Below the pieces are notes generated by a model, which saw nothing but the letters and a program-made list of their open reading frames with translations, was not told where the DNA came from and searched no databases. The position numbers and the translations under genes were made by a program. Below are positions 45,592 to 54,768 of a stretch of 64,000 nucleotides of DNA, piece after piece. Every line of letters begins with the position of its first letter. Within the stretch, counting starts at the first letter, position 1. The stretch spans positions 248,001 to 312,000 of the forward strand of contig CAWATX010000004.1 of NCBI GenBank assembly GCA_963785065.1, in the 5' to 3' direction. This DNA comes from CAVSRC01 sp963785065. Its GTDB lineage: Bacteria; Pseudomonadota; Alphaproteobacteria; Rhizobiales; Kaistiaceae.

Positions 45592-46880
45592 TCGTAGCGC
45601 AGCGCGTCGACCGGATCGAGGCGCGCTGCCCGCCAGGCCGGATAGAGGGTCGCCAGGAACGAGAGCGCCAGCGCCATGACGACGACCGTGATGGTTTCGC
45701 GCGCATCCATCTGCGCCGGCAGCTTGGAGAGGAAATAGAGCTCCGGCGAGAACAACTCGGTCTGCGTCAGCTGCGACAGGAACTGGCGGATCGATTCGAT
45801 ATTGAGGTTGACCACGACCCCGAGCAGGACGCCGGCAAGGGTGCCGGCCGTGCCGATCGAGGCGCCGGTAATGAAGAACACCCTAAGGATGGCGCCGCGC
45901 GTCGCCCCCATGGTGCGCAGGATGGCGATGTCGTGGCCCTTGTCCTTCACCAGCATGGTGAGGCCGGAGATGATGTTGAGGGCGGCGACCAGCACGATCA
46001 GCGTGAGGATGAGGAACATCACGTTGCGCTCGACCTCGAGCGCGGAGAAGAATGTGGCGTTGCGCTCCTGCCACGAGGTGAGCAGCACCTGGCGGTTGGC
46101 GGCACGCTCAATGGGCGTGCGCAAGGCATCGACCATGTCGGCATTGTTGAGGTAGATCTCGATCGCGCTCGCCTCATCTTCGAGATTGAAATAGAGCTGC
46201 GCATCCGCGAACGGCAGGACGACGACGGTGGAATCGTATTCCGACATGCCGATCTCGAAGATCGCCACCACCGGATAGGAGATGATGCGGGGCGCGACCC
46301 CCATGGGCGTGACCGAGCCGCGCGGGGTGACCAGCGTGAGCTTATCGCCGATCGTAAGGCCGAGCTGAGTCGCCAGACGCGTGCCGATGGCGACACCGTG
46401 CGACTGGTCGAAATCCTTCAGCGTGCCGAGGCGGACGTTGTTGTAGATGCCGGACACCTTGGGCAGATCCTGCTGGCGGATGCCGCGGACCAGAACGCCG
46501 GAGGATGTGTTGGCGCCGCTGGCCAGCGCCTGACCCTCGACCAGCGGGATCGCTGACTTTACGCCGGGCACGGCGGCAACCCTCTGGGCGACCGCGGCAT
46601 AATCGGTCAGCTTGGTATCCATCGCCTGCAGGATGATGTGGCCGTTCAGCCCGAGGATCTTGTTGATCAGTTCGGCGCGGAAGCCGTTCATCACCGCCAT
46701 GACGATGATCAGCGTGGCGACGCCGAGCATGATGCCGATGAAGGAGAAACCGGCGATGACCGAGATGAACGCCTCGCGCCGGCGCGAGCGCAGATAGCGC
46801 CCGGCAAGCGCCCATTCGAACCGCGCGAAGGGCCTGGTGCCGGTTGGAAGCGCCGCCCTCGCCTTCGGTTCCCTGGCCAT
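45588..46880 (-). CDS. lolC: Lipoprotein-releasing system permease (LolC/LolE)
   Basis: 430-residue inner-membrane protein with one N-terminal helix (SVIAGFSFIGIMLGVATLII), a large periplasmic MacB-like domain, and three C-terminal helices of the FtsX type. Typical segments: FEWALAGRYLRSRRREAFIS and AILRTMGATRGAILRVFFI. Alphaproteobacteria usually have a single LolC/E-type gene that forms a homodimer. Coupled to lolD. Confidence 0.95.
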   Translation of the reverse strand: MAREPKARAALPTGTRPFARFEWALAGRYLRSRRREAFISVIAGFSFIGIMLGVATLIIVMAVMNGFRAELINKILGLNGHIILQAMDTKLTDYAAVAQRVAAVPGVKSAIPLVEGQALASGANTSSGVLVRGIRQQDLPKVSGIYNNVRLGTLKDFDQSHGVAIGTRLATQLGLTIGDKLTLVTPRGSVTPMGVAPRIISYPVVAIFEIGMSEYDSTVVVLPFADAQLYFNLEDEASAIEIYLNNADMVDALRTPIERAANRQVLLTSWQERNATFFSALEVERNVMFLILTLIVLVAALNIISGLTMLVKDKGHDIAILRTMGATRGAILRVFFITGASIGTAGTLAGVLLGVVVNLNIESIRQFLSQLTQTELFSPELYFLSKLPAQMDARETITVVVMALALSFLATLYPAWRAARLDPVDALRYE

Positions 46881-46895
46881 CTAGGTTCCTTTCCT

Positions 46896-48218
46896 TCAGG
46901 CCGTGGTCAGCCGCTTCACCGCCGCGTCCAGACTCATCGTTTCGCGCTCGCCCGTTGCCCGGCGCTTGACCTCGATCTCGCCGCGCTCCAGCCCCTTCGG
47001 GCCGACGATCACCTGCCAGGGCAGGCCGATCAGGTCCATGGTGGCGAACTTGGCGCCGGCGCGCTGGTCGAGATCATCGTAAAGCACCGAGACCCCGGCA
47101 TTCGTAAGGCGCTGATGGAGCGTGTCGCAGGCGGCATCGACGGCCGCGTCGCCGGTCTTGAGGTTGATCAGGCCGACCTGGAAGGGGGCCACGCTGTCCG
47201 GCCAGATGATGCCGGCATCATCGTGGCTCGCCTCGATGATCGCCGCCGCCAGGCGCGACACGCCGATGCCGTACGAGCCGCCGTGAATCGGTCGCTCGCT
47301 GCCGTCCGGGCTGGAGACCACAGCCTTCATCGGCACGGAATATTTGGTGCCGAAATAGAATATCTGGCCAACCTCGATGCCACGTGTGTTGAGCCGGCGC
47401 GCCTCGGGCACCTCGCGTTCGAAGCGCGCGGCATCGTGGACGTCCTCCGTCGCAGCATAGAAGGAGGTCCACGGCGCGATCACGGGGTTGAGGTCCGCAT
47501 CATAATCCACGTCTTCGCCGGGGACCGGCAGGTCGAGGATGTTCCTGTCGCAATAGACGCCCGATTCGCCGGTATCCGCCAAGACCAGGAATTCGTGGCT
47601 GAGATCGCCGCCGATCGGGCCGGTCTCGGCCCGCATGGGGATGGCGGTCAGTCCCATGCGCTTGAAGGTGCGCAAGTATGCGACGAACATCTTGTTGTAG
47701 GAGATTCGCGCCGCCGCCTCGTCGATGTCGAAAGAGTAGGCATCCTTCATCAGGAACTCGCGCCCGCGCAGAACGCCGAAGCGCGGCCTGACCTCGTCGC
47801 GGAACTTCCACTGGATGTGGTAGAGGTTGAGCGGCAGCGAGCGGTAGCTCGACACGTAGGCGCGGAAGATCTCCGTGACCATTTCCTCGTTGGTCGGCCC
47901 GTAGAGCATGTCGCGCTCGTGGCGGTCGGTGATTCGCAGCATCTCCTTGCCGTAGTCTTCGTAGCGGCCGCTCTCGCGCCACAGGTCGGCCGACTGGATG
48001 GTCGGCATGAGAATCTCGATGGCGCCCGAGCGATCCTGCTCTTCGCGCACGATTTGGCCGATCCTGGCGAGAACGCGATTGCCGAGCGGCAACCAGGAGT
48101 AGATTCCGGCCGCCTGCTGCCGGATCAGGCCGGCCCGAAGCATCAGCCGGTGGGAAACGATTTCTGCCTCACGAGGCGCCTCGCGAAGGATGGGCAGGAA
48201 ATAACGGGACAGACGCAT
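46896..48218 (-). CDS. proS: Prolyl-tRNA synthetase (short type)
   Basis: 440-residue class II synthetase. Motif 1 to 3 segments are present (SHRLMLRAGLIRQQAAGIYSWLP, KFRDEVRPRFGVLRGREFLMKD, GGSYGIGVSRL) followed by the anticodon-binding domain. The INS editing domain found in E. coli ProRS between motifs 2 and 3 is missing, as is normal in alphaproteobacteria. Sits upstream of lolC-lolD on the same strand. Confidence 0.97.
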   Translation of the reverse strand: MRLSRYFLPILREAPREAEIVSHRLMLRAGLIRQQAAGIYSWLPLGNRVLARIGQIVREEQDRSGAIEILMPTIQSADLWRESGRYEDYGKEMLRITDRHERDMLYGPTNEEMVTEIFRAYVSSYRSLPLNLYHIQWKFRDEVRPRFGVLRGREFLMKDAYSFDIDEAAARISYNKMFVAYLRTFKRMGLTAIPMRAETGPIGGDLSHEFLVLADTGESGVYCDRNILDLPVPGEDVDYDADLNPVIAPWTSFYAATEDVHDAARFEREVPEARRLNTRGIEVGQIFYFGTKYSVPMKAVVSSPDGSERPIHGGSYGIGVSRLAAAIIEASHDDAGIIWPDSVAPFQVGLINLKTGDAAVDAACDTLHQRLTNAGVSVLYDDLDQRAGAKFATMDLIGLPWQVIVGPKGLERGEIEVKRRATGERETMSLDAAVKRLTTA

Positions 48219-48424
48219 CAGACAACCTCCGGAGCATTCACGGCGGCGCAGTCAAACGACATGCCCATGAAAATACAAGCCCATTTGCCGCCCTGCCGAC
48301 GCCTGCCGGTACCCGGCGCCGGCGGCCGCCGGCATATGGCGCCTAACATTCGATTCGTGCAAAAAGATTAGGCGTTGACGCACAAAATGGTGACAACGCC
48401 CGCGAGTTTGGGTAGGGTTGCTTA

Positions 48425-48638
48425 ATAAGAAAGGACGGGGTTCGGTGGGAGCCGGATATCGTCCGATAAGAACGGCATCGCGGTCTAAGTCTTGGGAGGA
48501 AGATCCCTTTAGGCGCGCCGAAAGGCAGCCGCCGCAGCGGCCCAAAAATAAGGCCCAATAAGCCAATTGGGCCGGGGCGCTGCTCGAAGGGAGAGACGCG
48601 GAACTGGGTGAAGCAAGGCCGCAAGGCCTTGCTTTTTT
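48425..48638 (+). ncRNA. Candidate structured non-coding RNA
   Basis: Between proS and DUF1467 (both minus) lies a plus-strand segment ending in a strong terminator whose T tract only makes sense for a plus-strand transcript, although no gene reads into it. A possible promoter (TGACAA 48391-48396, 16 bases, TAGGGT 48413-48418) would start RNA near 48425. Inside are hairpins: GGAC...GTCC (48433-48464) enclosing TTCGG/CCGGA, GGGA/TCCC (48510 area), GCCGC/GCGGC, and a perfect GGCCCAAT/ATTGGGCC (48552-48573). No reading frame of note. It does not match 6S, tmRNA, RNase P or SRP RNA as I know them. Confidence 0.55.
48611..48638 (+). terminator. Strong terminator of the candidate RNA
   Basis: Perfect 10-base stem AAGCAAGGCC/GGCCTTGCTT closed by a GCAA tetraloop, followed by TTTTTT. 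Oriented plus. Confidence 0.9.
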
Positions 48639-48661
48639 ATTTGGCCCCCCGTCGTTCTGTT

Positions 48662-48937
48662 CTACTGGCGAAGGTCGAACCAGTCGGCCACGCTCCACAC
48701 CGTGATCCCGAAATAATTGACTGCAAAGACCAGCGCCCCGACCAGGATGGCGGTGACGATTGTGGTGGCGACCGCCTTCCTGACCAGCATCGGGCGGACC
48801 GGCGCGCTGCGTGGCGTGCCGAGCACCACACCGCCGTCTTCATCCTCGTCCTGCGTGTGCGTGCCGAAGGGCAGCACGGCGAACAGGATGAGCCACCAGA
48901 GGACGAAGAAGATACCGGCGATGGCGATCGGATTCAT
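48662..48937 (-). CDS. DUF1467 membrane protein
   Basis: 91-residue protein with two membrane helices (AIAGIFFVLWWLILFAVLPF and KAVATTIVTAILVGALVFAV) separated by an acidic loop (HTQDEDEDGG). DUF1467 genes are a constant companion of methylmalonyl-CoA epimerase and proS genes in alphaproteobacteria; role unknown. Confidence 0.9.
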   Translation of the reverse strand: MNPIAIAGIFFVLWWLILFAVLPFGTHTQDEDEDGGVVLGTPRSAPVRPMLVRKAVATTIVTAILVGALVFAVNYFGITVWSVADWFDLRQ

Positions 48938-48944
48938 GCGCGGG

Positions 48945-49361
48945 TCACGCTTCTTCCAGCTCGATCAGCGTGCCCAGAAAATCCTTCGGATGGACGAAAA
49001 TCACCGGCTTGCCGTGGGCGCCGATCTTGGGCTCGCCGTCGCCGAGCACGCGGGCGCCGCGGGCACTCAAGGCGGCGCTGGCGGCACGCACGTCAGCGAC
49101 CTCGTAGCAGATGTGATGGATGCCGCCGAAGGGATTGCGCTCCAGAAAGCCGGCTAAGGGTGACTTGTCGCCGAGCGGTGCGATCAGCTCGATCTTGGTG
49201 TTGGGCAGATCGACGAAAACCGTGGTGACGCAATGGTCCGGCAGGTCGACCGGCTCGGAAACCTTGGCGCCCAGCATGTTGCGATAGAGTGCGGCGGCCG
49301 CGCCGAGGTCGGCGACGGCAATCGCCACATGATTGAGACGGCCGATCATCGCGCTGCTCAT
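48945..49361 (-). CDS. mce: Methylmalonyl-CoA epimerase
   Basis: 138-residue VOC-fold enzyme interconverting R and S methylmalonyl-CoA. Metal ligands are seen in NHVAIAV, HHICYEV and the Glu of TLIELEEA near the end. ATG 49361 overlaps the stop of the ribonuclease J gene (ATGA), which decides the start. Needed for propionyl-CoA metabolism. Confidence 0.92.
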   Translation of the reverse strand: MSSAMIGRLNHVAIAVADLGAAAALYRNMLGAKVSEPVDLPDHCVTTVFVDLPNTKIELIAPLGDKSPLAGFLERNPFGGIHHICYEVADVRAASAALSARGARVLGDGEPKIGAHGKPVIFVHPKDFLGTLIELEEA

Positions 49362-51034
49362 ACGACCGAGACGAAGACGGTGCAAACGGGCTTTTTGCCC
49401 CAGGCCCGGGCGATGGCGGAACGCACCGCCCGGCGCACGCTCTCGGCGAGCGCATCAGGATCGCGGCGCACCGGCCGGGGGAGCGAATCGAGCGTCGCCA
49501 GTACCGCGTCCATGGCCGCCTCCTCCATCGGCCGGCCGCCGGCATCCGCGCGGGCGATGCCGATGAGGTCGACCTGAGGCTCGTCCAGCACCTCGCCCTT
49601 CTCGTTGGTCACGATCGCCACCGTGACATGACCGGCGAAGGAAAGCCGCCGCCGCTCTACCACGCCGATGCCCTCGAGATCGGCGATCAGCCGGCCATCC
49701 TTGTAGAGCCGGCGCGGTTCGATCTCGTCGATCTGGGCAACCGGGTCAGGCGCCAGCCGCGTCATGATGCCGTCCTCGACCTCCACGACCGTCTCGACGC
49801 CAAGCTCGCGCGCCAGGTCTGCGTGGGCCGCCAGATGCATGGGCTCGCCGTGGACGGGGATGGCGATCTTCGGCTTGAGCCAGCCGTAGAGGTCGCGCAT
49901 CTCCCCGCGGCGCGGATGGCCGGAGGTGTGGACCAGACGGTCGCGGTCGGTGATCACCCGGATGCCGCGCTCGGTGAGCGCGTTCATGATGCGGATGATC
50001 TCGTATTCATTGCCGGGAATGGCGCGCGCCGAGAAGACGACGATGTCGCCCTGTGCCAGTTCAATACGCGGATGGTCGTCGAAGGCGACCCGCGCCAGCG
50101 CGGCGCGCGGCTCCCCCTGGCTCCCGGTCAGCAGCACCACTACCTTATCGCGCGGCAGGTAGGCATAGGCCTCCTCGGTGAGGAAGGGCGGCGTATCGTC
50201 GAGCATTCCAAGCTCGGCGGCAACGTCGATGATCCGGCGCATGGCGCGGCCGACGACGATCACATCGCGGCCGGCGGCGCGGGAGGCAAGGGCGACCGAG
50301 CGCAGACGCCCGACATTCGAGGCGAAGGTGGTGAAGGCGACCCGGCGGCCACGCGCCGAACGGATGATCTCGGCAAGCTCGCTTGCGACCTCGCTCTCGC
50401 TCGGGGAGCGGCCCTCGCGCATTGCATTGGTCGAATCGGAGATGAGCGCCAGCACGCCCTCTTCGCCGATGGCCTTCAGCCGTTCGACGTCGGTCGGCAG
50501 GCCGACGGTCGGCGTGTCGTCGAGCTTCCAGTCGCCGCTGTGCAGCACGGTGCCGAGCGGCGTGCGGATGGCCAGCGAATGGGACTCCGGGATGGAGTGG
50601 GTGACGTTGACATATTCCACCTCGAACGGCCCGAGGGTGATGCGTTCGCCGGCCTTGACCAAGTTGACAGGCACAGGTGCGGCGTCCGGTTCGGCGGCGA
50701 TCTTGGCTGCGAGCAGATTGGCGGTGAAGGCAGAGGCATAGACCGGCACCTCGAGGCGCGGCCACAGATCGACCAGGGCGCCGAAATGGTCCTCATGGGC
50801 GTGCGTAATGACGATGCCGAGGAGGTTCGAGCGCTCCTCCTCGAGATAGCCAATGTCCGGGAAGACGAGATCGACGCCGGGCAGATCGGCATGGGCAAAG
50901 GCGACGCCGAAATCGACCGCGATCCAGGTTCGGTTGTGGCGCGGCCCGTAGCCGTAGAGGGCCAGATTCATGCCGATCTCGCCGACCCCGCCGAGCGGCA
51001 GGAAGACCAGTTCGTCGTGGGGGGCGCGCGGCAT
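49358..51034 (-). CDS. rnj: Ribonuclease J
   Basis: 558-residue metallo-beta-lactamase/beta-CASP ribonuclease. Zinc motif HAHEDHFGA (about residues 74-82), SGDWK, beta-CASP segment SDSTNAMREGRSPSE, and HTSGHPRRGEMRDL near the C-terminal catalytic part. Degrades and trims RNA 5' to 3' in the cytoplasm; alphaproteobacteria commonly use it for rRNA maturation. Starts five bases after birA. Confidence 0.95.
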   Translation of the reverse strand: MPRAPHDELVFLPLGGVGEIGMNLALYGYGPRHNRTWIAVDFGVAFAHADLPGVDLVFPDIGYLEEERSNLLGIVITHAHEDHFGALVDLWPRLEVPVYASAFTANLLAAKIAAEPDAAPVPVNLVKAGERITLGPFEVEYVNVTHSIPESHSLAIRTPLGTVLHSGDWKLDDTPTVGLPTDVERLKAIGEEGVLALISDSTNAMREGRSPSESEVASELAEIIRSARGRRVAFTTFASNVGRLRSVALASRAAGRDVIVVGRAMRRIIDVAAELGMLDDTPPFLTEEAYAYLPRDKVVVLLTGSQGEPRAALARVAFDDHPRIELAQGDIVVFSARAIPGNEYEIIRIMNALTERGIRVITDRDRLVHTSGHPRRGEMRDLYGWLKPKIAIPVHGEPMHLAAHADLARELGVETVVEVEDGIMTRLAPDPVAQIDEIEPRRLYKDGRLIADLEGIGVVERRRLSFAGHVTVAIVTNEKGEVLDEPQVDLIGIARADAGGRPMEEAAMDAVLATLDSLPRPVRRDPDALAESVRRAVRSAIARAWGKKPVCTVFVSVV

Positions 51035-51038
51035 GGTG

Positions 51039-51803
51039 CTATCCCGCCGCCGACAGGAACACGTCGCCGGCGCCGATCGCTTGGCGGGCGCCATCCTCAC
51101 GGAGAAGCACGAGGCGGCCTTCGCCATCGAGCGCGTCGAAGCGGCCGGTGATGGGGCCGTCGGCGAGGTTGACGCGGATCGGTTCACCGAGACCGACGGC
51201 GCGGGCCAGCCAGCCCTTGCGGATATCGGCGAAGCCGCGGCCGCGGTCCCAGCGCGCGAGTTCTTCGTCCATGCGCAGCGCCAGGCGGGTGAACAGCGCA
51301 TCTGCCTCGACCGGCAAGCCGCGTCCGGCGAAATCGCCGGCTGCCTGGCCATCGGTCGCCGAGGGGTGGGAGAGACAGTTAACGCCGATGCCAATGACCA
51401 CGACAAAGGCACCGGAGGAGAGCCCCTCGCCGTCGACCAAGATGCCGGCGACCTTCAGGCGGTCGAGGAGCAGGTCGTTGGGCCATTTGAGCCTGATGCG
51501 TTCGGCCGCCGCCGGACCCGCCATATCGACGACGGCCTGATGCAGGGCGACGGCGGCTACGAAGGATAGCGTCGCAGCGACCTCGCGCGGCGCCGGGTCA
51601 ATCAGCATCAGCGATGCGGCAAGGTTGCCGGCGCCGGTCGTCCAACTGCGACCGCGACGGCCACGGCCAGCGGTCTGCTCGCCCGCCGTCACCCACAGGT
51701 TACCTGCGGCGCCGGAACGCGCGGCGGCAAGCGCATGGGCATTGGTGGACGGCAGGCTGTCGTGGTGTTCGCGGCGATAACCGTCGGGGGGTGGGCTTCC
51801 CAT
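51039..51803 (-). CDS. birA: Biotin-[acetyl-CoA-carboxylase] ligase
   Basis: 254-residue monofunctional biotin protein ligase: the ATP/biotin loop AGRGRRGRSWTTG (residues 46-58), KWPNDLLLDRLKVAGIL and the C-terminal SH3-like cap. There is no N-terminal DNA-binding domain, so it cannot repress biotin genes itself. It lies between nuoN and rnj, five bases from each. Confidence 0.95.
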   Translation of the reverse strand: MGSPPPDGYRREHHDSLPSTNAHALAAARSGAAGNLWVTAGEQTAGRGRRGRSWTTGAGNLAASLMLIDPAPREVAATLSFVAAVALHQAVVDMAGPAAAERIRLKWPNDLLLDRLKVAGILVDGEGLSSGAFVVVIGIGVNCLSHPSATDGQAAGDFAGRGLPVEADALFTRLALRMDEELARWDRGRGFADIRKGWLARAVGLGEPIRVNLADGPITGRFDALDGEGRLVLLREDGARQAIGAGDVFLSAAG

Positions 51804-51807
51804 CAAC

Positions 51808-53235
51808 CTAGAAGAAGGTCTTGGCAGCCAGGTCCGCGGCCGTGCCAATTTCACCGGCGACGAAAATGAAGAACAGGATGAAGACACCGCTGATACCGAG
51901 GACGGCCTTGAGCTCCGTCGGCATCGGGGCGAAGCCGCCTGCGGGCTCGTCGAAATACATGATCTTGATGATGCGCAGATAGTAGTAGGCACCCACGACG
52001 CTGGCGAGCACGCCGATCACGGCCAGAACGTAGAGGCCGGATTCGATGGCCGCGAGGAAGACGTAGAATTTGGCGAAGAAGCCGGCGAGCGGCGGAATGC
52101 CGGCCAGCGAGAAGAGCAGCATGGCCAGCATGAAGGCCATCATCGGATTAGTGCGCGACAGGCCGGCAAGATCGTCGATGTCCTCGACCATGGTCTCGCC
52201 ACGGCGCATGGCGAGGATGCAGGCGAAGGTGCCGAGCGTCATGGCCATGTAGACCAGCAGGTAAATGATGACGCCCTGGACGCCAGCCTGGGTGCCGGAG
52301 GCGAGGCCAACCAGCGCGAAGCCCATGTGGCCGATGGAGGAATAGGCCATCAGCCGCTTGATGTTGGTCTGGCCGATGGCCGCGAAGGCGCCGAGCACCA
52401 TGGACAGGATGGAGATGAAGGAGACGACCTGCTGCCAGTCGTGGGTGACGGCGGCGAAGGGACCGACCATGGCGCGGATGAAGAGCGCCATCGCCGCCAC
52501 CTTTGGCGCGGCGGCGAAGAAGGCGGTGACCGGCGTCGGCGCGCCTTCGTAGACGTCGGGCGTCCACATATGGAACGGCACGGCCGAGACCTTGAAGGCG
52601 AAGCCGGAAATGAGGAACACGAGGCCGAAGACGAGACCGGTCGAAGCGCCGCCCTTCAGCGCCTCGGCGATGCCGGCGAAGGTGGTCTGGCCCGTGAAGC
52701 CGTAGATCAGCGAGGCCCCGTAAAGCAGCATGCCGGAGGAGAGCGCGCCGAGGACGAAATATTTCAGCCCCGCCTCGGTGGAGCGCACCGAATCCCGGTT
52801 GATCGCCGCTACCACGTACAGCGCCAGCGACTGCAGCTCGAGGCCGATATAGAGCGCGATGAGGTCGTTGGCCGAGATCATCAGCATCATGCCGAGCGTG
52901 GCGATGACGATGAGCACCGGGTATTCGAACCGCTCGAACTTCTGCAGCCGGGCGAAGGCGACCGACATGACGATGGCGACGCCGGAGCCGATGAGCACCA
53001 GTACCTTCATCAGCCGGGCGAAGGGATCGACGACGAAGGCGCCGTTGAAGGCGACCCCCGAGGCCGGCACCATGAGCACGGCGACAAGCGCCAGCGCCAG
53101 CAGCGCCACCGCCCCATAGGTAACGATGGTGATGACGCGCCCGCCCAAGAAGACGCCGACCATCAGAAGCGCCAGCGCGCCGACGGCCAGGATGATTTCC
53201 GGCAGAACCGGCAGAAACGAAAAATCGCTCGGCAT
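51808..53235 (-). CDS. nuoN: NADH-quinone oxidoreductase subunit N
   Basis: 475-residue antiporter-like membrane subunit of complex I with about 14 helices; family segments LGLELQSLALYVVAA and AVPFHMWTPDVYEGAPTPVT. ATG 53235 is the start because the first helix follows. Translocates protons. Last subunit gene of the nuo operon, followed by birA. Confidence 0.97.
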   Translation of the reverse strand: MPSDFSFLPVLPEIILAVGALALLMVGVFLGGRVITIVTYGAVALLALALVAVLMVPASGVAFNGAFVVDPFARLMKVLVLIGSGVAIVMSVAFARLQKFERFEYPVLIVIATLGMMLMISANDLIALYIGLELQSLALYVVAAINRDSVRSTEAGLKYFVLGALSSGMLLYGASLIYGFTGQTTFAGIAEALKGGASTGLVFGLVFLISGFAFKVSAVPFHMWTPDVYEGAPTPVTAFFAAAPKVAAMALFIRAMVGPFAAVTHDWQQVVSFISILSMVLGAFAAIGQTNIKRLMAYSSIGHMGFALVGLASGTQAGVQGVIIYLLVYMAMTLGTFACILAMRRGETMVEDIDDLAGLSRTNPMMAFMLAMLLFSLAGIPPLAGFFAKFYVFLAAIESGLYVLAVIGVLASVVGAYYYLRIIKIMYFDEPAGGFAPMPTELKAVLGISGVFILFFIFVAGEIGTAADLAAKTFF

Positions 53236-53249
53236 GGCCCCCGCCTCCC

Positions 53250-54761
53250 CTATTGCGCCACGGCGGCGAGCTTGCCGGCGGCCGAAAGCGCCGCCTGATA
53301 ATTGCCGACCAGTTGGTCGACCGCGGCGGAGGTGACGTGCAGCACCGGCGCCGGGTAGAAGCCGAAGAAGATGATGAGCAGCACCAGCGGCGCCAGCAGC
53401 GCGATCTCGCGGCCGGAGAGGTCGAGGATGCCCTTGAGGCTCTCCTTGTCGAGCACGCCGAAGATGATGCGGCGATAGAGCCACAGCGCATAGGCCGCCG
53501 ACAGGATGACGCCGGTGGTGGCGAAGAAGACGACCCAGGTATTGACCTGGAAGGTGCCGATGAGGGTCAGGAACTCACCGACGAAGCCACTGGTGCCGGG
53601 CAGACCGACATTGGCGAGCGTGAAGACCATGAACACCGCGGCATAGACCGGCATGCGGTTGACCAGCCCGCCGTAGGCGGCGATCTCGCGGGTGTGCATG
53701 CGGTCATAGACGATGCCGACAGAGAGGAAGAGCGCGCCGGAGACCAGGCCATGGGAGAGCATCTGGAAGATGCCGCCCTGCACGCCCTGCGCGTTCATCG
53801 CGAACAGCCCCATGGTGACGAAGCCCATGTGCGCCACTGACGAATAGGCGATGAGCTTCTTCATGTCCTCCTGCATGAGCGCGACGTAGGAGGTGTAGAT
53901 GATGGCGACCACCGAGAGCGTCCAAACGAAGGGCGCGAGCTCGGCGGAGGCGAGCGGGAACATCGGCAGCGAGAAGCGCAGGAAGCCATAGCCGCCCATC
54001 TTCAACAGGATCGCCGCCAGGACCACCGAACCCGCCGTTGGCGCCTCGACATGGGCGTCGGGCAGCCAGGTATGCACCGGCCACATCGGCAGCTTGACGG
54101 CGAAGGAGGCAAAGAAGGCGATCCACAGCCAGGTCTGCATCGCCGGCGGGAACGGATGGTTGAGGAGCGTCGGAATGTCGGTCGTGCCGGCTTGCCAGTA
54201 CATCGCCATCAGCGCGAGCAGCATGAGCACCGAGCCGGCCAGCGTGTAGAGGAAGAACTTGAAGCTGGCGTAGACGCGGCGCGGCCCGCCCCAGATGCCG
54301 ATGATGAGGAACATCGGGATGAGGCCGCCCTCGAAGAAGACGTAGAAGAGGACGAGGTCGAGCGCGCAGAAGACGCCGATCATCAGCGTCTCCAGCACCA
54401 GGAAGGCGATCATGTACTCCTTGAAGTACTTTTTCACCGTCAGCTTGCTGGCGACGATGCAGATCGGCATGAGGAAGGTGGTGAGGATGACGAACAGCAT
54501 CGAGATGCCGTCGACACCCATCTTGTAGCCGATGCCGCTCGACAGCCACGGCATCTGCTCGACCATCTGGAAGCCGGGATTGCTGCCGTCGAAATTGGCC
54601 CAGATGAACAGCGACAGCACGAAGGTGACCGCCGTCGTCCACAGCGCCACATGGTAGATGTTGCGGCGGGCGACGTCGTCGTCACCGCGGATGACCAGCA
54701 CCAGAATGGCGCCGACCAGCGGCAGGAAGGTAACCGTCGAGAGGATCGGCCAGTCGCTCAT
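53250..54761 (-). CDS. nuoM: NADH-quinone oxidoreductase subunit M
   Basis: 503-residue antiporter-like subunit with about 14 helices; key-residue segments VFFEGGLIPMFLIIG (Glu) and FAVKLPMWPVHTWLPDAHVEAP (Lys and channel residues). Start ATG 54761 (MSDWPIL). Member of the proton-pumping arm. Confidence 0.97.
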   Translation of the reverse strand: MSDWPILSTVTFLPLVGAILVLVIRGDDDVARRNIYHVALWTTAVTFVLSLFIWANFDGSNPGFQMVEQMPWLSSGIGYKMGVDGISMLFVILTTFLMPICIVASKLTVKKYFKEYMIAFLVLETLMIGVFCALDLVLFYVFFEGGLIPMFLIIGIWGGPRRVYASFKFFLYTLAGSVLMLLALMAMYWQAGTTDIPTLLNHPFPPAMQTWLWIAFFASFAVKLPMWPVHTWLPDAHVEAPTAGSVVLAAILLKMGGYGFLRFSLPMFPLASAELAPFVWTLSVVAIIYTSYVALMQEDMKKLIAYSSVAHMGFVTMGLFAMNAQGVQGGIFQMLSHGLVSGALFLSVGIVYDRMHTREIAAYGGLVNRMPVYAAVFMVFTLANVGLPGTSGFVGEFLTLIGTFQVNTWVVFFATTGVILSAAYALWLYRRIIFGVLDKESLKGILDLSGREIALLAPLVLLIIFFGFYPAPVLHVTSAAVDQLVGNYQAALSAAGKLAAVAQ

Positions 54762-54768
54762 CACATTC

